DNA from: Leptospira_B sp964571605
GTDB lineage: Bacteria; Spirochaetota; Leptospiria; Leptospirales; Leptospiraceae
Direction: 5' to 3'
DNA length: 22,997 nt
NCBI GenBank assembly: GCA_964571605.1
Contig: CAZNCS010000042.1
Coordinates: 1 to 22,997 of the forward strand
Position 1 is the stretch's first letter, and each line of letters opens with the position of its first letter. The translations under genes and the position numbers were made by a program. Under the pieces are notes generated by a model. That model did not search any database and had not been told where the DNA came from. It worked only from the letters and a program-made list of their open reading frames with translations. Below are positions 1-8,793 of the stretch, in pieces.

Positions 1-2289
1 ATCTTTTAGATAATCGATTCCACCTTCTAGTTGTTCCAACCATGTGGAGGTCCGCATTAATTTGTCGGCGGTACGAATATAGAACATAAGAAAACGATCC
101 ACATAACGTAGGCATGTATCTTCGTCCAAATCTTCCGCAAATAGAACGGCGTGTTTAGGATTCACTCCTCCGTTTCCTCCTACATAGAGGTTCCAACCTT
201 TTTCGGTGGCGATGACGCCGAAATCTTTACCTCTTGCTTCCGCACATTCGCGAATACAACCGGAGACTGCGGCTTTAATTTTATGAGGCGCTCGAATTCC
301 TCGGTATCGTTCTTCTATTCGAATAGCAAAGGCCGTGCTGTCTTGTACTCCATAACGACACCAGGTAGATCCTACACAGCTTTTTACGGTACGCATGGCT
401 TTTCCATAAGCGTGTCCACTTTCGAAACCTTTCTCAACGAGCTCTTTCCAAATTTCCGGTAACTCTTCCATCTTCGCGCCTAGAAGATCGATTCTTTGCC
501 CACCGGTAATTTTACAGTACAGTTCGTATTTTTTTGCGATCTCGCCGATTTGAATCAATTGGTCCGGAGTGATTTCTCCTCCTGGAATCCTTGGAACGAT
601 GGAGTAAGTACCACCTTTTTGTATATTCGCTAAATATTTATCGTTAGTGTCTTGGATTTCTCTGTGTTTGATGATCGGCTCGTTCCAAGTGCTCGCTAGT
701 ATAGACGCGACCACCGGTTTGCAAACTTCGCAACCACTACCTCTTCCCACCTCTTTGATGACTTCGGAAAAAGTTTTTAAATTTTTCACTTTAATCATTT
801 GGAATAATTCTTTACGCGAATATTTAAAATGTTCGCAAAGATGTTCCGTAATCACTTTTCCTTGAGATTTTAATTCTGCTTTAAGAATGGATTGAACTTG
901 AGGAATACAACCTCCACAGCCCGTTCCTGCTTTGGAACATTCTTTGAGAGAATTTAAATCCAAACAATTTTTCTCGCGAACCGCGTTTAAAATATCACCC
1001 TTGGAAACATTATTGCAGGAGCATATTTTTGCTTCTTCCGAAAGTGAATCCGTGCCAAAAAGATTTTCTCCTGAGACAGACCCTACGATTAAAGTTTCCG
1101 GCTCTGCGGGTAATTCTATTTTGTTCAGGTACATCGAAAGAAGGTTTCCGTATGCTTTAACGTCTCCGACTAAAATACCGCCTAAGAGTTGTTTGCCGTC
1201 AGTAGATATTACGAGTTTTTTATAAACTCCACTTCTTGGATTTTTGAAAACGATCGGAATATGTTCCGCTTGGCCGAGTGCGTCTCCGAAAGAGGCGACG
1301 TCTACTCCGATCAGTTTTAGTTTAGTGGAAAGATCCGATCCCGCGTATGATTTGGGGCTATGGTTCGGACTACAAAGATTAAAAGCGAGAGCGTCCGCCA
1401 TTTCATAACCCGGGGCAACGAGTCCATAGATTGAATTTTTGTGTAACGCCACTTCGCCGATTGCATAAATTCCGTATACGTTCGTTCTCAGCTCGTCGTC
1501 GATAACGATTCCTCCTCTTTCACCAGTGAGGATTCCCGATTTTTTAGCGAGTTCGTCTCTGGGTCGTATACCGGCGGAGACAACTAACATTTCGATTTCG
1601 AGAGAACTTCCGTCTTTAAATTCAAGTCCTTTAAGGTTTGTTTCGCCTAAAGCTTTTTCGGTTTGTTTTTCGAGATGAATTGTAACACCGAGTTCTTCTA
1701 CTCTATGTTTTAAAAGAGAAGAGGCAGATTCGTCCAATTGTCTGGGCATCAATCTCGGAGCGAATTCTACCACATGAGTTTCTTTGCCCATATCGATAAG
1801 AGCTTTTGCCGCTTCTAATCCGAGTAGTCCACCCCCGAGTACGGCGGCTTTTTTAATTCCTTTCCCGTATTCGAGCATGCCTTCCAAGTCTTCGATCGTT
1901 CGATAAACGAAGACTCCTTTCTTATCGATTCCTTCGAACGTGGGAACAAAAGGTGAGGACCCTGTGGCGAAAATTAGTTCGTCGAATTCTAATTCGGTTC
2001 CGGAAGAAGTTCGTAATATCCTTTGAACGATATCGATGGAAACCGCAGGTTCGGAGAGCAATAATCGGATTCCGTTTGTTCTATACCAATCCGGTTTGCA
2101 AAGGTATAATTCTTCCACGGAACGATTTAAAAAGTATTCGGAAAGATGTACTCTATCGTATGCTCTTCTGGGTTCTTCTCCTAAAACCGTAATTTCGAAC
2201 TTGTCCGATCCGCCGTATTCGACGAGTTTTTCGGCAAAACGGTGCCCGACCATTCCGTTTCCGATAATTACTAATTTTCGTTTATTCAT
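1..2289 (-). CDS. nirB: Nitrite reductase [NAD(P)H] large subunit NirB, 3' end outside window
   Basis: Cytoplasmic siroheme nitrite reductase: reduces nitrite to ammonium with six electrons from NAD(P)H. The first 763 residues are present; the reading frame is open through position 1, and the family is usually near 840-850 residues, so roughly 80-90 are missing. Order seen: an FAD-binding Rossmann motif at the N-terminus (VIIGNGMVG), an NAD-binding motif (AVLGGGLLGLEAA), a BFD-type [2Fe-2S] domain with C423/C425 and C458/C461, a second BFD-like segment (GSGCEVCKP), then the sulfite/nitrite reductase core. The 4Fe-4S/siroheme cysteines are C638, C644, C678 and C682 (CVGSTWC and CIREC). The start has a GAGGA ribosome site about 12 bases upstream. 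It lies 42 bases after the narK-like transporter on the same strand, so the two are probably one operon. NirD is not in the window and could lie beyond the left edge. Confidence 0.95.
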   Translation of the reverse strand, partial: MNKRKLVIIGNGMVGHRFAEKLVEYGGSDKFEITVLGEEPRRAYDRVHLSEYFLNRSVEELYLCKPDWYRTNGIRLLLSEPAVSIDIVQRILRTSSGTELEFDELIFATGSSPFVPTFEGIDKKGVFVYRTIEDLEGMLEYGKGIKKAAVLGGGLLGLEAAKALIDMGKETHVVEFAPRLMPRQLDESASSLLKHRVEELGVTIHLEKQTEKALGETNLKGLEFKDGSSLEIEMLVVSAGIRPRDELAKKSGILTGERGGIVIDDELRTNVYGIYAIGEVALHKNSIYGLVAPGYEMADALAFNLCSPNHSPKSYAGSDLSTKLKLIGVDVASFGDALGQAEHIPIVFKNPRSGVYKKLVISTDGKQLLGGILVGDVKAYGNLLSMYLNKIELPAEPETLIVGSVSGENLFGTDSLSEEAKICSCNNVSKGDILNAVREKNCLDLNSLKECSKAGTGCGGCIPQVQSILKAELKSQGKVITEHLCEHFKYSRKELFQMIKVKNLKTFSEVIKEVGRGSGCEVCKPVVASILASTWNEPIIKHREIQDTNDKYLANIQKGGTYSIVPRIPGGEITPDQLIQIGEIAKKYELYCKITGGQRIDLLGAKMEELPEIWKELVEKGFESGHAYGKAMRTVKSCVGSTWCRYGVQDSTAFAIRIEERYRGIRAPHKIKAAVSGCIRECAEARGKDFGVIATEKGWNLYVGGNGGVNPKHAVLFAEDLDEDTCLRYVDRFLMFYIRTADKLMRTSTWLEQLEGGIDYLKD

Positions 2290-2331
2290 GTTATAATGTC
2301 CTCAATCATTGAAGTTAAACTTTATAAAAGT

Positions 2332-3555
2332 TTAAGCTACTTCCAATCCTAGTTCCGATTCGTCTGAGTCGGCTCTTTTCCAGACAAGTAAATTTGTAAA
2401 GAACACCAAAGCGGTCGAAGCGATTGTAACTACGGCGAGTACGATAAAACCGATGGAAAAACTTCCTGAAACGGATTTTAAAGTTCCGAGTAAATTCGGA
2501 ATCAAAAACCCGCCCAGACCTCCGAATGCACCGACAAAACCAGTAATTACTCCGATATCTTTTTTGAATCGCAAAGGAACCAGTTGGAAAACGGAACCGT
2601 TGCCTAAGCCCAAACAGGCCATAAGGAGAATAAATAAGGGAAGAGTAATATTCAACGGAAGAAGGTAGGAAATCCCGAATAGAACCACCGTAAGAACTAA
2701 AAACACGATGCTGAGAACATTCACTCCGCCGAATTTATCGGATAAATATCCTCCGACAGGACGAACCAGACTCGCTCCTATAATACAATAGGAAGTATAT
2801 AAACCGGTCGTGACTTTATCGATTCCATACTGATCGTAAAAGAAGATAGGTAGAAAGCTCGCAATCCCAACGAAACCGCCGAAAGTTACACTATAAAGTA
2901 AACAGAAAGTGATCGCGTCCCTAGATTTAATCGGCGCAAGATATTCTAAAAATCCTTTTTTTACAGTAGTGCCCGGGCAATCTTTAGCGGTAAAAAAGAA
3001 GAAAATGAAAAGGAGACCCATCGGAATCATAGCTAACCCGAATACTGAATGCCAGCCGAAAGCTTTTGCAAGTCCAGGTGCGAATAACGTTGCGAGAACG
3101 GATCCACTATTGCCCGCTCCGGCGATTCCCATAACCAATCCTTGGTATTTTGCGGGATACCATCTGCTTGCGAGTGGAAGAGCAACCGCGAAACTTGCGC
3201 CGCCGAATCCGAGCAATAAACCGATACATACGATTTCCGGCATAGATCCGGCGAACTTCCAACCCCAGAATAATGGGATCATGCTGATTGCCATTCCATA
3301 AAGAGCAACTTTTCTGGAACCGAATCGATCCGATAAAAGGCCCATAGGAATTCGTAATAAGGTTCCGCCCAGTAAAGGGATAGATACCATCAATCCTTTT
3401 TGAGCAGGTCCCAATCCGAATTCTTCCGAAAGGAAAACTCCTAGAGCGGCTATAAGCATCCAGATCATGAAGCTAAGATCGAAATAAAGAAACGAACTGA
3501 TTAAAGTCGGTAAATGTCCGGCTCGTAAAAAACCCTGAAATTTTTGCATATACAT
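2332..3555 (-). CDS. narK: NarK-family nitrate/nitrite MFS transporter
   Basis: Inner-membrane major facilitator protein with about 12 hydrophobic segments over 407 residues, the normal length for bacterial NarK/NasA transporters. Family marks visible: the glycine-rich helix GFGGASFAVALPLASRWYP, and the second nitrate-signature-like GLGNGSVFQLVP. There are arginines in TM2 (LLRIPMGLLSDRFG) and in the symmetric helix of the second half (LVRPVGGYLSDKFGG), matching the paired substrate-binding arginines of NarK. Immediately upstream of nirB on the same strand, and divergent from the nitrate reductase, so nitrate uptake for assimilation is the likely role. Direction (nitrate import versus nitrate/nitrite exchange) cannot be told from sequence. 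Two starts are possible: the ATG at 3555, or the ATG six bases downstream (3549), which is better spaced from the AAGGA ribosome site. Confidence 0.92.
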   Translation of the reverse strand: MYMQKFQGFLRAGHLPTLISSFLYFDLSFMIWMLIAALGVFLSEEFGLGPAQKGLMVSIPLLGGTLLRIPMGLLSDRFGSRKVALYGMAISMIPLFWGWKFAGSMPEIVCIGLLLGFGGASFAVALPLASRWYPAKYQGLVMGIAGAGNSGSVLATLFAPGLAKAFGWHSVFGLAMIPMGLLFIFFFFTAKDCPGTTVKKGFLEYLAPIKSRDAITFCLLYSVTFGGFVGIASFLPIFFYDQYGIDKVTTGLYTSYCIIGASLVRPVGGYLSDKFGGVNVLSIVFLVLTVVLFGISYLLPLNITLPLFILLMACLGLGNGSVFQLVPLRFKKDIGVITGFVGAFGGLGGFLIPNLLGTLKSVSGSFSIGFIVLAVVTIASTALVFFTNLLVWKRADSDESELGLEVA

Positions 3556-3558
3556 TGG

Positions 3559-3563
3559 TCCTT
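3559..3563 (-). promoter_or_regulatory. Ribosome binding site of the narK-like gene, deciding between two starts
   Basis: AAGGA on the minus strand lies only 3 bases before the ATG at 3555 but 9 bases before the in-frame ATG at 3549. Usual spacing (5-10 bases) favours the second ATG, which would give a 405-residue protein beginning MQKFQG. Confidence 0.5.
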
Positions 3564-3570
3564 CTGTTTT

Positions 3571-3589
3571 TAGATAAAATACTTATCTA
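3571..3589. promoter_or_regulatory. Perfect 7-bp dyad in the narK leader
   Basis: TAGATAAAATACTTATCTA: 7-base arms TAGATAA/TTATCTA around a 5-base centre. It sits 16 bases upstream of the narK start codon, between the ribosome site and the proposed TATAAT element. It could be an operator or a leader hairpin controlling narK-nirB. The symmetry is seen directly; the function is inference. Confidence 0.4.
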
Positions 3590-3627
3590 TCTCCAACTAA
3601 GCATTAATCATGCCAACTTACTAAAAT

Positions 3628-3633
3628 ATTATA
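3628..3633 (-). promoter_or_regulatory. Candidate -10 element for narK-nirB
   Basis: An exact TATAAT on the minus strand about 73 bases upstream of the narK start, embedded in TTTTTTATAATATTTTAG. No good -35 is seen at 16-18 bases (AATTTT at 17), which would fit an activator-dependent promoter. AT-rich context makes a chance match possible. Confidence 0.3.
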
Positions 3634-3656
3634 AAAAAGATTGAAGCGGCAAAATT

Positions 3657-3675
3657 CAGCTCCTTCCGGGGGCTG
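3657..3675. promoter_or_regulatory. GC-rich hairpin/dyad in the nitrate intergenic region
   Basis: CAGCTCCTTCCGGGGGCTG: 7-bp stem (one T-G wobble on the plus strand) with a 5-base loop, standing out from AT-rich surroundings. It lies about 24-42 bases upstream of the candidate narK -10, where an activator site would sit. It has no following T-run on the plus strand, so it does not look like a simple terminator. Confidence 0.35.
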
Positions 3676-3964
3676 TCTTATTAAGCGTTCTAAATAATGA
3701 TGCTGATTTGGCTAAGCATTTTATGAAAATGAAGGTGAAAAATTACGTATAGTAGCTAGAATATATCTAATAAACAATCTATATGTACAATATATAAGCT
3801 AAAAATTCAAACGAATGCTATCTTCTTGCCTCCTGTCTTTTTATTCTGAATCGGCCCTTTCTTCCGCAATGGGATGAGGGACCTCTCTTCCGAAAAAATC
3901 ACTTTAATTTGAAGAATAATTACTAAATTTAATCAAATGGCATAATAATTGCTATGATGCTATT

Positions 3965-6900
3965 GTGGCAGAAATAGAATCCCATCCGACTACTTGTTCC
4001 TACTGTGGGGTAGGTTGCGGTATTATCGTTCAAAAGCACAATTCTAAAGAGATTAGCGTAAAAGGCGATCTGGAGCATCCCGCAAATAAGGGGATGCTTT
4101 GTTCGAAGGGCCTAAATTTACATTATTCTACGATGGATCATTCGGATCGTTTATTGTATCCGATGATGAGATCCGATAGAAATGCGGCTTTGGAAAGAAT
4201 TAGCTGGGATACTGCATTATCCAAGATAGCCGATCAATTTCAAAAAATTATCCGAGAACATGGCCCGAATTCAGTGGGTTTCTACGTGTCCGGCCAACTT
4301 TTAACGGAAGAATACTATATTATAAATAAATTAACTAAAGGGTTCTTAGGAACCAATAATATAGACACGAATTCTAGGCTATGTATGAGTTCAGCCGTCG
4401 TTGGATACAAAATGGCTTTAGGAGAAGATAGTGTCCCGATCAGTTACGAAGATATCGAACTTGCGGATTGTTTTTTGATCGCAGGAGCCAATCCTGCTTG
4501 GTGTCATCCTATATTATTTAGAAGAATAGAAGATAGAAAAAAGTCGGATCCTTCCGTAAAAACCATAGTGGTTGACCCGAGAAGAACGGAAAGTTGTGAA
4601 GACGCTGATTTACATCTGCAGATTCGCCCCGGTTCCGATATTTATCTGTTTCATGCGATTGCAAGAATATTGATCGAGAATGATTGGATCGATTCTCAAT
4701 TTATAAAGGACCATACGGAAGGTTTTGAAGAACTGAAATCGAGAGTGTTTGAAACTTCTCTCGAAAAGGTCTCAGAAGAATGTGGAATCCCTGTGGAACA
4801 AATCGCCGAGGCAGCTCGTTTGATCGCTATGTCTAAAGGGTTTCTTTCTCTTTGGGCGATGGGATTAAATCAAAGTGTCGTCGGCGTGAATAAAAATTTA
4901 GCTCTATTGAATCTTTCTTTGCTCACGGGAAAAATCGGCAAACCGGGATCCGGCCCTTTTTCTTTAACCGGTCAACCGAATGCAATGGGTGGAAGAGAGG
5001 TAGGAGGTTTATGCAATCTACTACCTGCTCATAGAAATTTGAACGACCCGGAACATAGACGAGAAGTCGCAGAATTTTGGGGAGTGCCCGAACTTCAAAG
5101 CCAGCCGGGTTATACTGCTACGGAAATGTTTGAAAATCTTAAAAGCGGAAAGATGAAAGCCGTTTGGATTGTTTGTACGAATCCTACGGTTAGTTTACCC
5201 GATGCAAGAATGGTGGAAGCGGGTTTGAGAGCAGCGGATCTTGTTGTCGTTCAGGATATTTCCAAAGATTCGGGAGCGATTCCGTTTGCCGATTTTGTTT
5301 TACCCGCAGCAGGTTGGGCAGAAAAACAAGGTACTATGACGAATTCCGATCGTAGGATTACCTACCTTCCCAAAATTATCGAAGCTCCGGGAGAAACAAT
5401 CGCAGACACTTGGATTATTAGAGATTTTGCACATAAGATGGGTTTTAGTTCCTCCTTCGCTTACGAAACGGAAGAAGAATTATTTCTAGAACATGCTAAG
5501 CTCACCCGAGGAACTAGAATCGATATCTCCGGTGTGGACTATTCGGTTTTGAAAGAAAAACGTTCCGTACAATGGCCTTATCCCGATAAAAATCACGGAG
5601 GAACTCCAAGGCTTTTTACCGATCATATTTTTTACAGACCTGGGGGACGGGCCAAAATTTCGAATGTGGAAGTCGAGGACCAATCTGAAAAACCGACTCC
5701 CGAATATCCATTAGTTCTTACAACAGGCAGGATAAGAGACCAATGGCATACGATGACAAAAACCGGAAAGGTTCGCAAATTAAAGGAACATAGAAAAGAG
5801 CCCAATCTGGAGATTCATCCGGATGACGCTTTTGTAAGAAATATCGCCGACGGACAGATTGTAGAAATTAAAAATGATAGAGGTTCCGTTCGGGTCAAAG
5901 TGTCGATTACGGATTCGATTAAGCCGGGTGTCGTTTTTCTGCCTATGCATTGGGGAAGAAAAAATGGAAACGACGAGTCTAGGGCGAATAACCTTACTAG
6001 TTCCAGTTTTGATCCGTTTTCCAAACAACCGGGTTTTAAAATTTCTATAGTAGAAGTAGTACCTTATAAAAAGCGGAAGGAAAAAATCTTAGTGATAGGC
6101 GGGGGCAACGGAAGTTTAGCCTTTTTAAAATACTATCGGACCTTAGCTCCAGAAGACGAAATTACGGTTATTTGCAAAGAGGAACATCCGTTTTATAATC
6201 GAATCCTCTTACCTGATTTGATCAGTGGAGAAAAAAATTTCACCCAATTGATGGGAGTCGATCCGGAAGAAATCGAATCTTGGAATATAGAGTTACATTC
6301 TTCTACTTCCGTTTTGAAAATTTTCCCGGAAGGGAAAAAGGTCAAGGATTCGAACGAGACTTTTCATTCTTATAATAAACTTATAATCGCCACCGGAAGT
6401 TCCGCATCCATACCGAAAATTGTTCATCCCGAAATGGAGGGGATTTTCAGCTTGAGAGCTAAAGGAGACGCGGAGAGAATCAAAGGTTTTTTTGTACGCG
6501 ATACTCATGCTTTGATCGTAGGCGGAGGACTACTCGGATTAGAACTTGCAGCTGCACTTAAATCTTTGGGTGTGAAAGTGACCGTCTTAGTCAGAACGGA
6601 TCGGCTCATGTCCAAACAATTGGACCAAATTGCGGGAGAAATTTTACGGGAAGAAATTGAAAAGAGAGGAATCCAAATCCTCTACAATACGGAAATTTCC
6701 AAAATTATCGGTAAACCCAGAATTCATCGTGTGAAATTAAACGATGGATCTTATATAGAACCGGATGGAATTGTTTTTGCAGTCGGCACGGTTCCGAATT
6801 TGGGTTTAATCAATGAAGCAGGTCTCGAATACAAATCCGGGGTTAAGGTAAACGATTATCTACAAACAAGCGATCCGGATATATACGCGATCGGAGAAGT

Positions 6901-7468
6901 TGCAGAACATACATCCGGGATGTACGGGACTGTTGCAGCGACTGAAGAACAGGCAAAAATCACAGCGAATCATATATACGGATATAAGATGGATTCTTAT
7001 TCGGGGTCTTTACACACGAATGTTCTAAAAATTCCAGGATTGGATTTAATCTCCTTACGACTTCCCGAAACTCCAATGGAAGGTTCGGACGGGGAATACG
7101 AAGAAATTATTTTTCTAGATCGTAAACGTAATAAATATCAAAAATGTATAATTAAAGGAGATAAGTTAGTAGGTGCTATTCTGATCGGAGACAAGTCTAG
7201 ATTTTCCGAATTTAGAACTATGATCTCTTCCGGAATCGAATTGGGAGATAAAAGAGATCAACTTCTAGGCGGTTCCGGTTCTTTAAAACCTCCGATCGGC
7301 AGGTTGGTATGTTCCTGTAACGGGGTAGGCGTCGGGAATATTGAAGAAGAAATTCGAAAAGGAATCAATACCGTGGACGGAATCGGACTAGCAACTGGTG
7401 CCGGAAAAGGTTGCGGTAGTTGTCGGCCGGAAATATCGAAATTAATAAAGGGATCTTTACCTATTTAA
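3965..7468 (+). CDS. Assimilatory nitrate reductase fused to a NirB-like FAD/NAD(P)H and [2Fe-2S] electron-transfer module
   Basis: Cytoplasmic molybdopterin enzyme reducing nitrate to nitrite, 1167 residues. Residues 1 to about 700 are the NasA/NarB/NapA-type catalytic unit: [4Fe-4S] cysteines C11, C14, C18 and C46, the molybdenum-ligand cysteine C140 (SRLCMSSA), and a C-terminal dinucleotide-binding domain beginning near YPLVLTTGRIRDQW. From about 703 a second module starts: FAD motif ILVIGGGNGS, NAD motif LIVGGGLLGLELAAALKSLG, the closing YAIGEVAE motif, then a BFD-type [2Fe-2S] domain with C1116, C1118, C1150 and C1153. In Bacillus these activities are on separate NasC and NasB proteins; here they are one chain, catalytic part first. 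Start is GTG at 3965: the frame has a stop at 3917-3919 and no other ATG/GTG/TTG between. Ribosome site is weak. Divergent from narK-nirB, which would consume the nitrite made. Confidence 0.92.
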   Translation: MAEIESHPTTCSYCGVGCGIIVQKHNSKEISVKGDLEHPANKGMLCSKGLNLHYSTMDHSDRLLYPMMRSDRNAALERISWDTALSKIADQFQKIIREHGPNSVGFYVSGQLLTEEYYIINKLTKGFLGTNNIDTNSRLCMSSAVVGYKMALGEDSVPISYEDIELADCFLIAGANPAWCHPILFRRIEDRKKSDPSVKTIVVDPRRTESCEDADLHLQIRPGSDIYLFHAIARILIENDWIDSQFIKDHTEGFEELKSRVFETSLEKVSEECGIPVEQIAEAARLIAMSKGFLSLWAMGLNQSVVGVNKNLALLNLSLLTGKIGKPGSGPFSLTGQPNAMGGREVGGLCNLLPAHRNLNDPEHRREVAEFWGVPELQSQPGYTATEMFENLKSGKMKAVWIVCTNPTVSLPDARMVEAGLRAADLVVVQDISKDSGAIPFADFVLPAAGWAEKQGTMTNSDRRITYLPKIIEAPGETIADTWIIRDFAHKMGFSSSFAYETEEELFLEHAKLTRGTRIDISGVDYSVLKEKRSVQWPYPDKNHGGTPRLFTDHIFYRPGGRAKISNVEVEDQSEKPTPEYPLVLTTGRIRDQWHTMTKTGKVRKLKEHRKEPNLEIHPDDAFVRNIADGQIVEIKNDRGSVRVKVSITDSIKPGVVFLPMHWGRKNGNDESRANNLTSSSFDPFSKQPGFKISIVEVVPYKKRKEKILVIGGGNGSLAFLKYYRTLAPEDEITVICKEEHPFYNRILLPDLISGEKNFTQLMGVDPEEIESWNIELHSSTSVLKIFPEGKKVKDSNETFHSYNKLIIATGSSASIPKIVHPEMEGIFSLRAKGDAERIKGFFVRDTHALIVGGGLLGLELAAALKSLGVKVTVLVRTDRLMSKQLDQIAGEILREEIEKRGIQILYNTEISKIIGKPRIHRVKLNDGSYIEPDGIVFAVGTVPNLGLINEAGLEYKSGVKVNDYLQTSDPDIYAIGEVAEHTSGMYGTVAATEEQAKITANHIYGYKMDSYSGSLHTNVLKIPGLDLISLRLPETPMEGSDGEYEEIIFLDRKRNKYQKCIIKGDKLVGAILIGDKSRFSEFRTMISSGIELGDKRDQLLGGSGSLKPPIGRLVCSCNGVGVGNIEEEIRKGINTVDGIGLATGAGKGCGSCRPEISKLIKGSLPI

Positions 7469-7486
7469 TCTTTTAGGCGACAAGGC

Positions 7487-7508
7487 CAGAGAGATTTTTT
7501 CTCTTCTG
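7487..7508 (+). terminator. Hairpin after the nitrate reductase gene
   Basis: CAGAGAGA / TCTC-T-TCTG: an 8-bp stem with one bulged T and a TTTTT loop, 18 bases after the reductase stop. There is no T-run after the stem, so it may be a weak terminator or an mRNA-end stabilising structure. Confidence 0.3.
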
Positions 7509-7590
7509 CAATGATTGCACCGGATATACAAGTCGATTAAACTTGGTCGAATTCCCGATTCCCCATTTCGAGCTTTGATCCGAGGAACGT

Positions 7591-8700
7591 ATGAAAATAG
7601 GCATCTTAAAAGAAATCAAAATTGCAGAGAACCGAGTCGCTTTGACGCCTGCCGGGGCCGAGATTCTCAGCCGTCAAGGGCATGAAGTTCTTTTAGAAAA
7701 AAATGCAGGAATAGGCAGCGGTTTTACGGATTCCGAATATTCCGCGCACGGGTCTAAAATCCTTTCTACAAAGGAGGAAATATTCCGAGAGGCGGATCTT
7801 CTTTTGCATGTCAAAGAACCCCAAACTTCCGAGCTTGCTCTTCTTCGGAAAGATCAGATTTTATTTACTTTTTTGCATCTAGCAGCTTCTAAAGAACTGA
7901 CCCAAGGTTTACTTCGTACGAACTCAATTTGTTTTGCATATGAAACCGTTCAAAAAGAGGACGGTTCTTTGCCGTTACTTACTCCGATGAGTGAAATTGC
8001 AGGCAGGATGGCCGCTCAAGAAGGAGCGAAATATTTACAAATGATCTACGGGGGAAATGGAACTTTACTCGGAGGAGTACCTGGTGTGGAGCCGGGAGTT
8101 GTTTTAGTCTTGGGAGGTGGGACAGTGGGAACTAACGCAGCCTCCATTGCTTCCGGTTTGGGAGCTAGAGTGTATGTTTTAGATACAAGTTTGGAAAGAC
8201 TTAGATACTTGTCGGAGATCCTACCTAAAAATTGTATCCCTGTCTACTCAAGCCCTTCAGAAATCCGAAGATTGCTTCAAATTGCGGATCTGGTGATCGG
8301 AGCCGTTTTACTTCCAGGCGCTAAGGCGCCTAGGCTTATTACAAAAGAGATGTTGGGCATTATGAAAAAAGGGGCGGTGCTCTTGGATGTTTCCATCGAC
8401 CAAGGTGGCTGTTTTGAAACTTCCCGTGCTACTACTCACCAAGATCCTGTCTATATCGTAGATGGTATCGTTCATTATGCCGTCTCGAATATGCCTGGTG
8501 CGGTTCCTAAAACTTCCACAATTGCCCTTACGAATGCAACATTACCTTATATTTTGCAAATTGCGAATCTAGGTTGGAAAGAAGCGATCCGAAAAAACAA
8601 AGAAATTTTAAACGGAGCCAATGTCGTCCAAGGAAAACTAACGTATCAGGCAGTTGCAGAAACTTTCGATTTGGAATATTCACCAGCGTTGGATTTTTAA
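7591..8700 (+). CDS. ald: Alanine dehydrogenase
   Basis: NAD-dependent, cytoplasmic; interconverts pyruvate + ammonium + NADH and L-alanine. 369 residues, the normal family length. Substrate-site residues fall at the canonical numbers: R15, K75 (HVKEPQ), H96 (FLHLA) and D270 (SIDQGG). The NAD-binding glycine motif is VLGGGTVGTNAA near 173-184. The start at 7591 has a well-spaced GAGGAA ribosome site. It follows the nitrate reductase on the same strand with a 122-base gap. Next to genes that make ammonium from nitrate, assimilation into alanine is a reasonable job, but the enzyme is reversible and can equally use alanine as a nitrogen source. Confidence 0.96.
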   Translation: MKIGILKEIKIAENRVALTPAGAEILSRQGHEVLLEKNAGIGSGFTDSEYSAHGSKILSTKEEIFREADLLLHVKEPQTSELALLRKDQILFTFLHLAASKELTQGLLRTNSICFAYETVQKEDGSLPLLTPMSEIAGRMAAQEGAKYLQMIYGGNGTLLGGVPGVEPGVVLVLGGGTVGTNAASIASGLGARVYVLDTSLERLRYLSEILPKNCIPVYSSPSEIRRLLQIADLVIGAVLLPGAKAPRLITKEMLGIMKKGAVLLDVSIDQGGCFETSRATTHQDPVYIVDGIVHYAVSNMPGAVPKTSTIALTNATLPYILQIANLGWKEAIRKNKEILNGANVVQGKLTYQAVAETFDLEYSPALDF

Positions 8701-8793
8701 TTTTCCTCGACGGATAGAATTTCTGATCTACTCTTTGGCGTGGATTCATAAGAAGATTCGAAATCTTTTTTGTGAAATTTCCAAGGAGATTAA

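Larger units (their letters stand above)
3556..3964. other. Divergent intergenic region between narK-nirB and the nitrate reductase
   Basis: 409 bases without a convincing gene on either strand. It must carry the promoters of both divergent nitrate genes. Besides the dyad at 3571-3589 and the TATAAT at 3628-3633 it holds a GC-rich hairpin at 3657-3675 and a weaker TGCT-N10-AGCA dyad near 3701-3718. The rest is very AT-rich up to the reductase start. No nitrate regulator gene lies next to it. Confidence 0.6.

Noticed and set aside
151..462. 103-codon plus-strand open frame opposite nirB
   Set aside because: Overlaps the siroheme-binding region of NirB, whose cysteines are intact on the minus strand.
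2909..3301. 130-codon plus-strand open frame opposite the narK-like gene
   Set aside because: Lies within a gene with clear transporter motifs; its product looks like a shadow translation.
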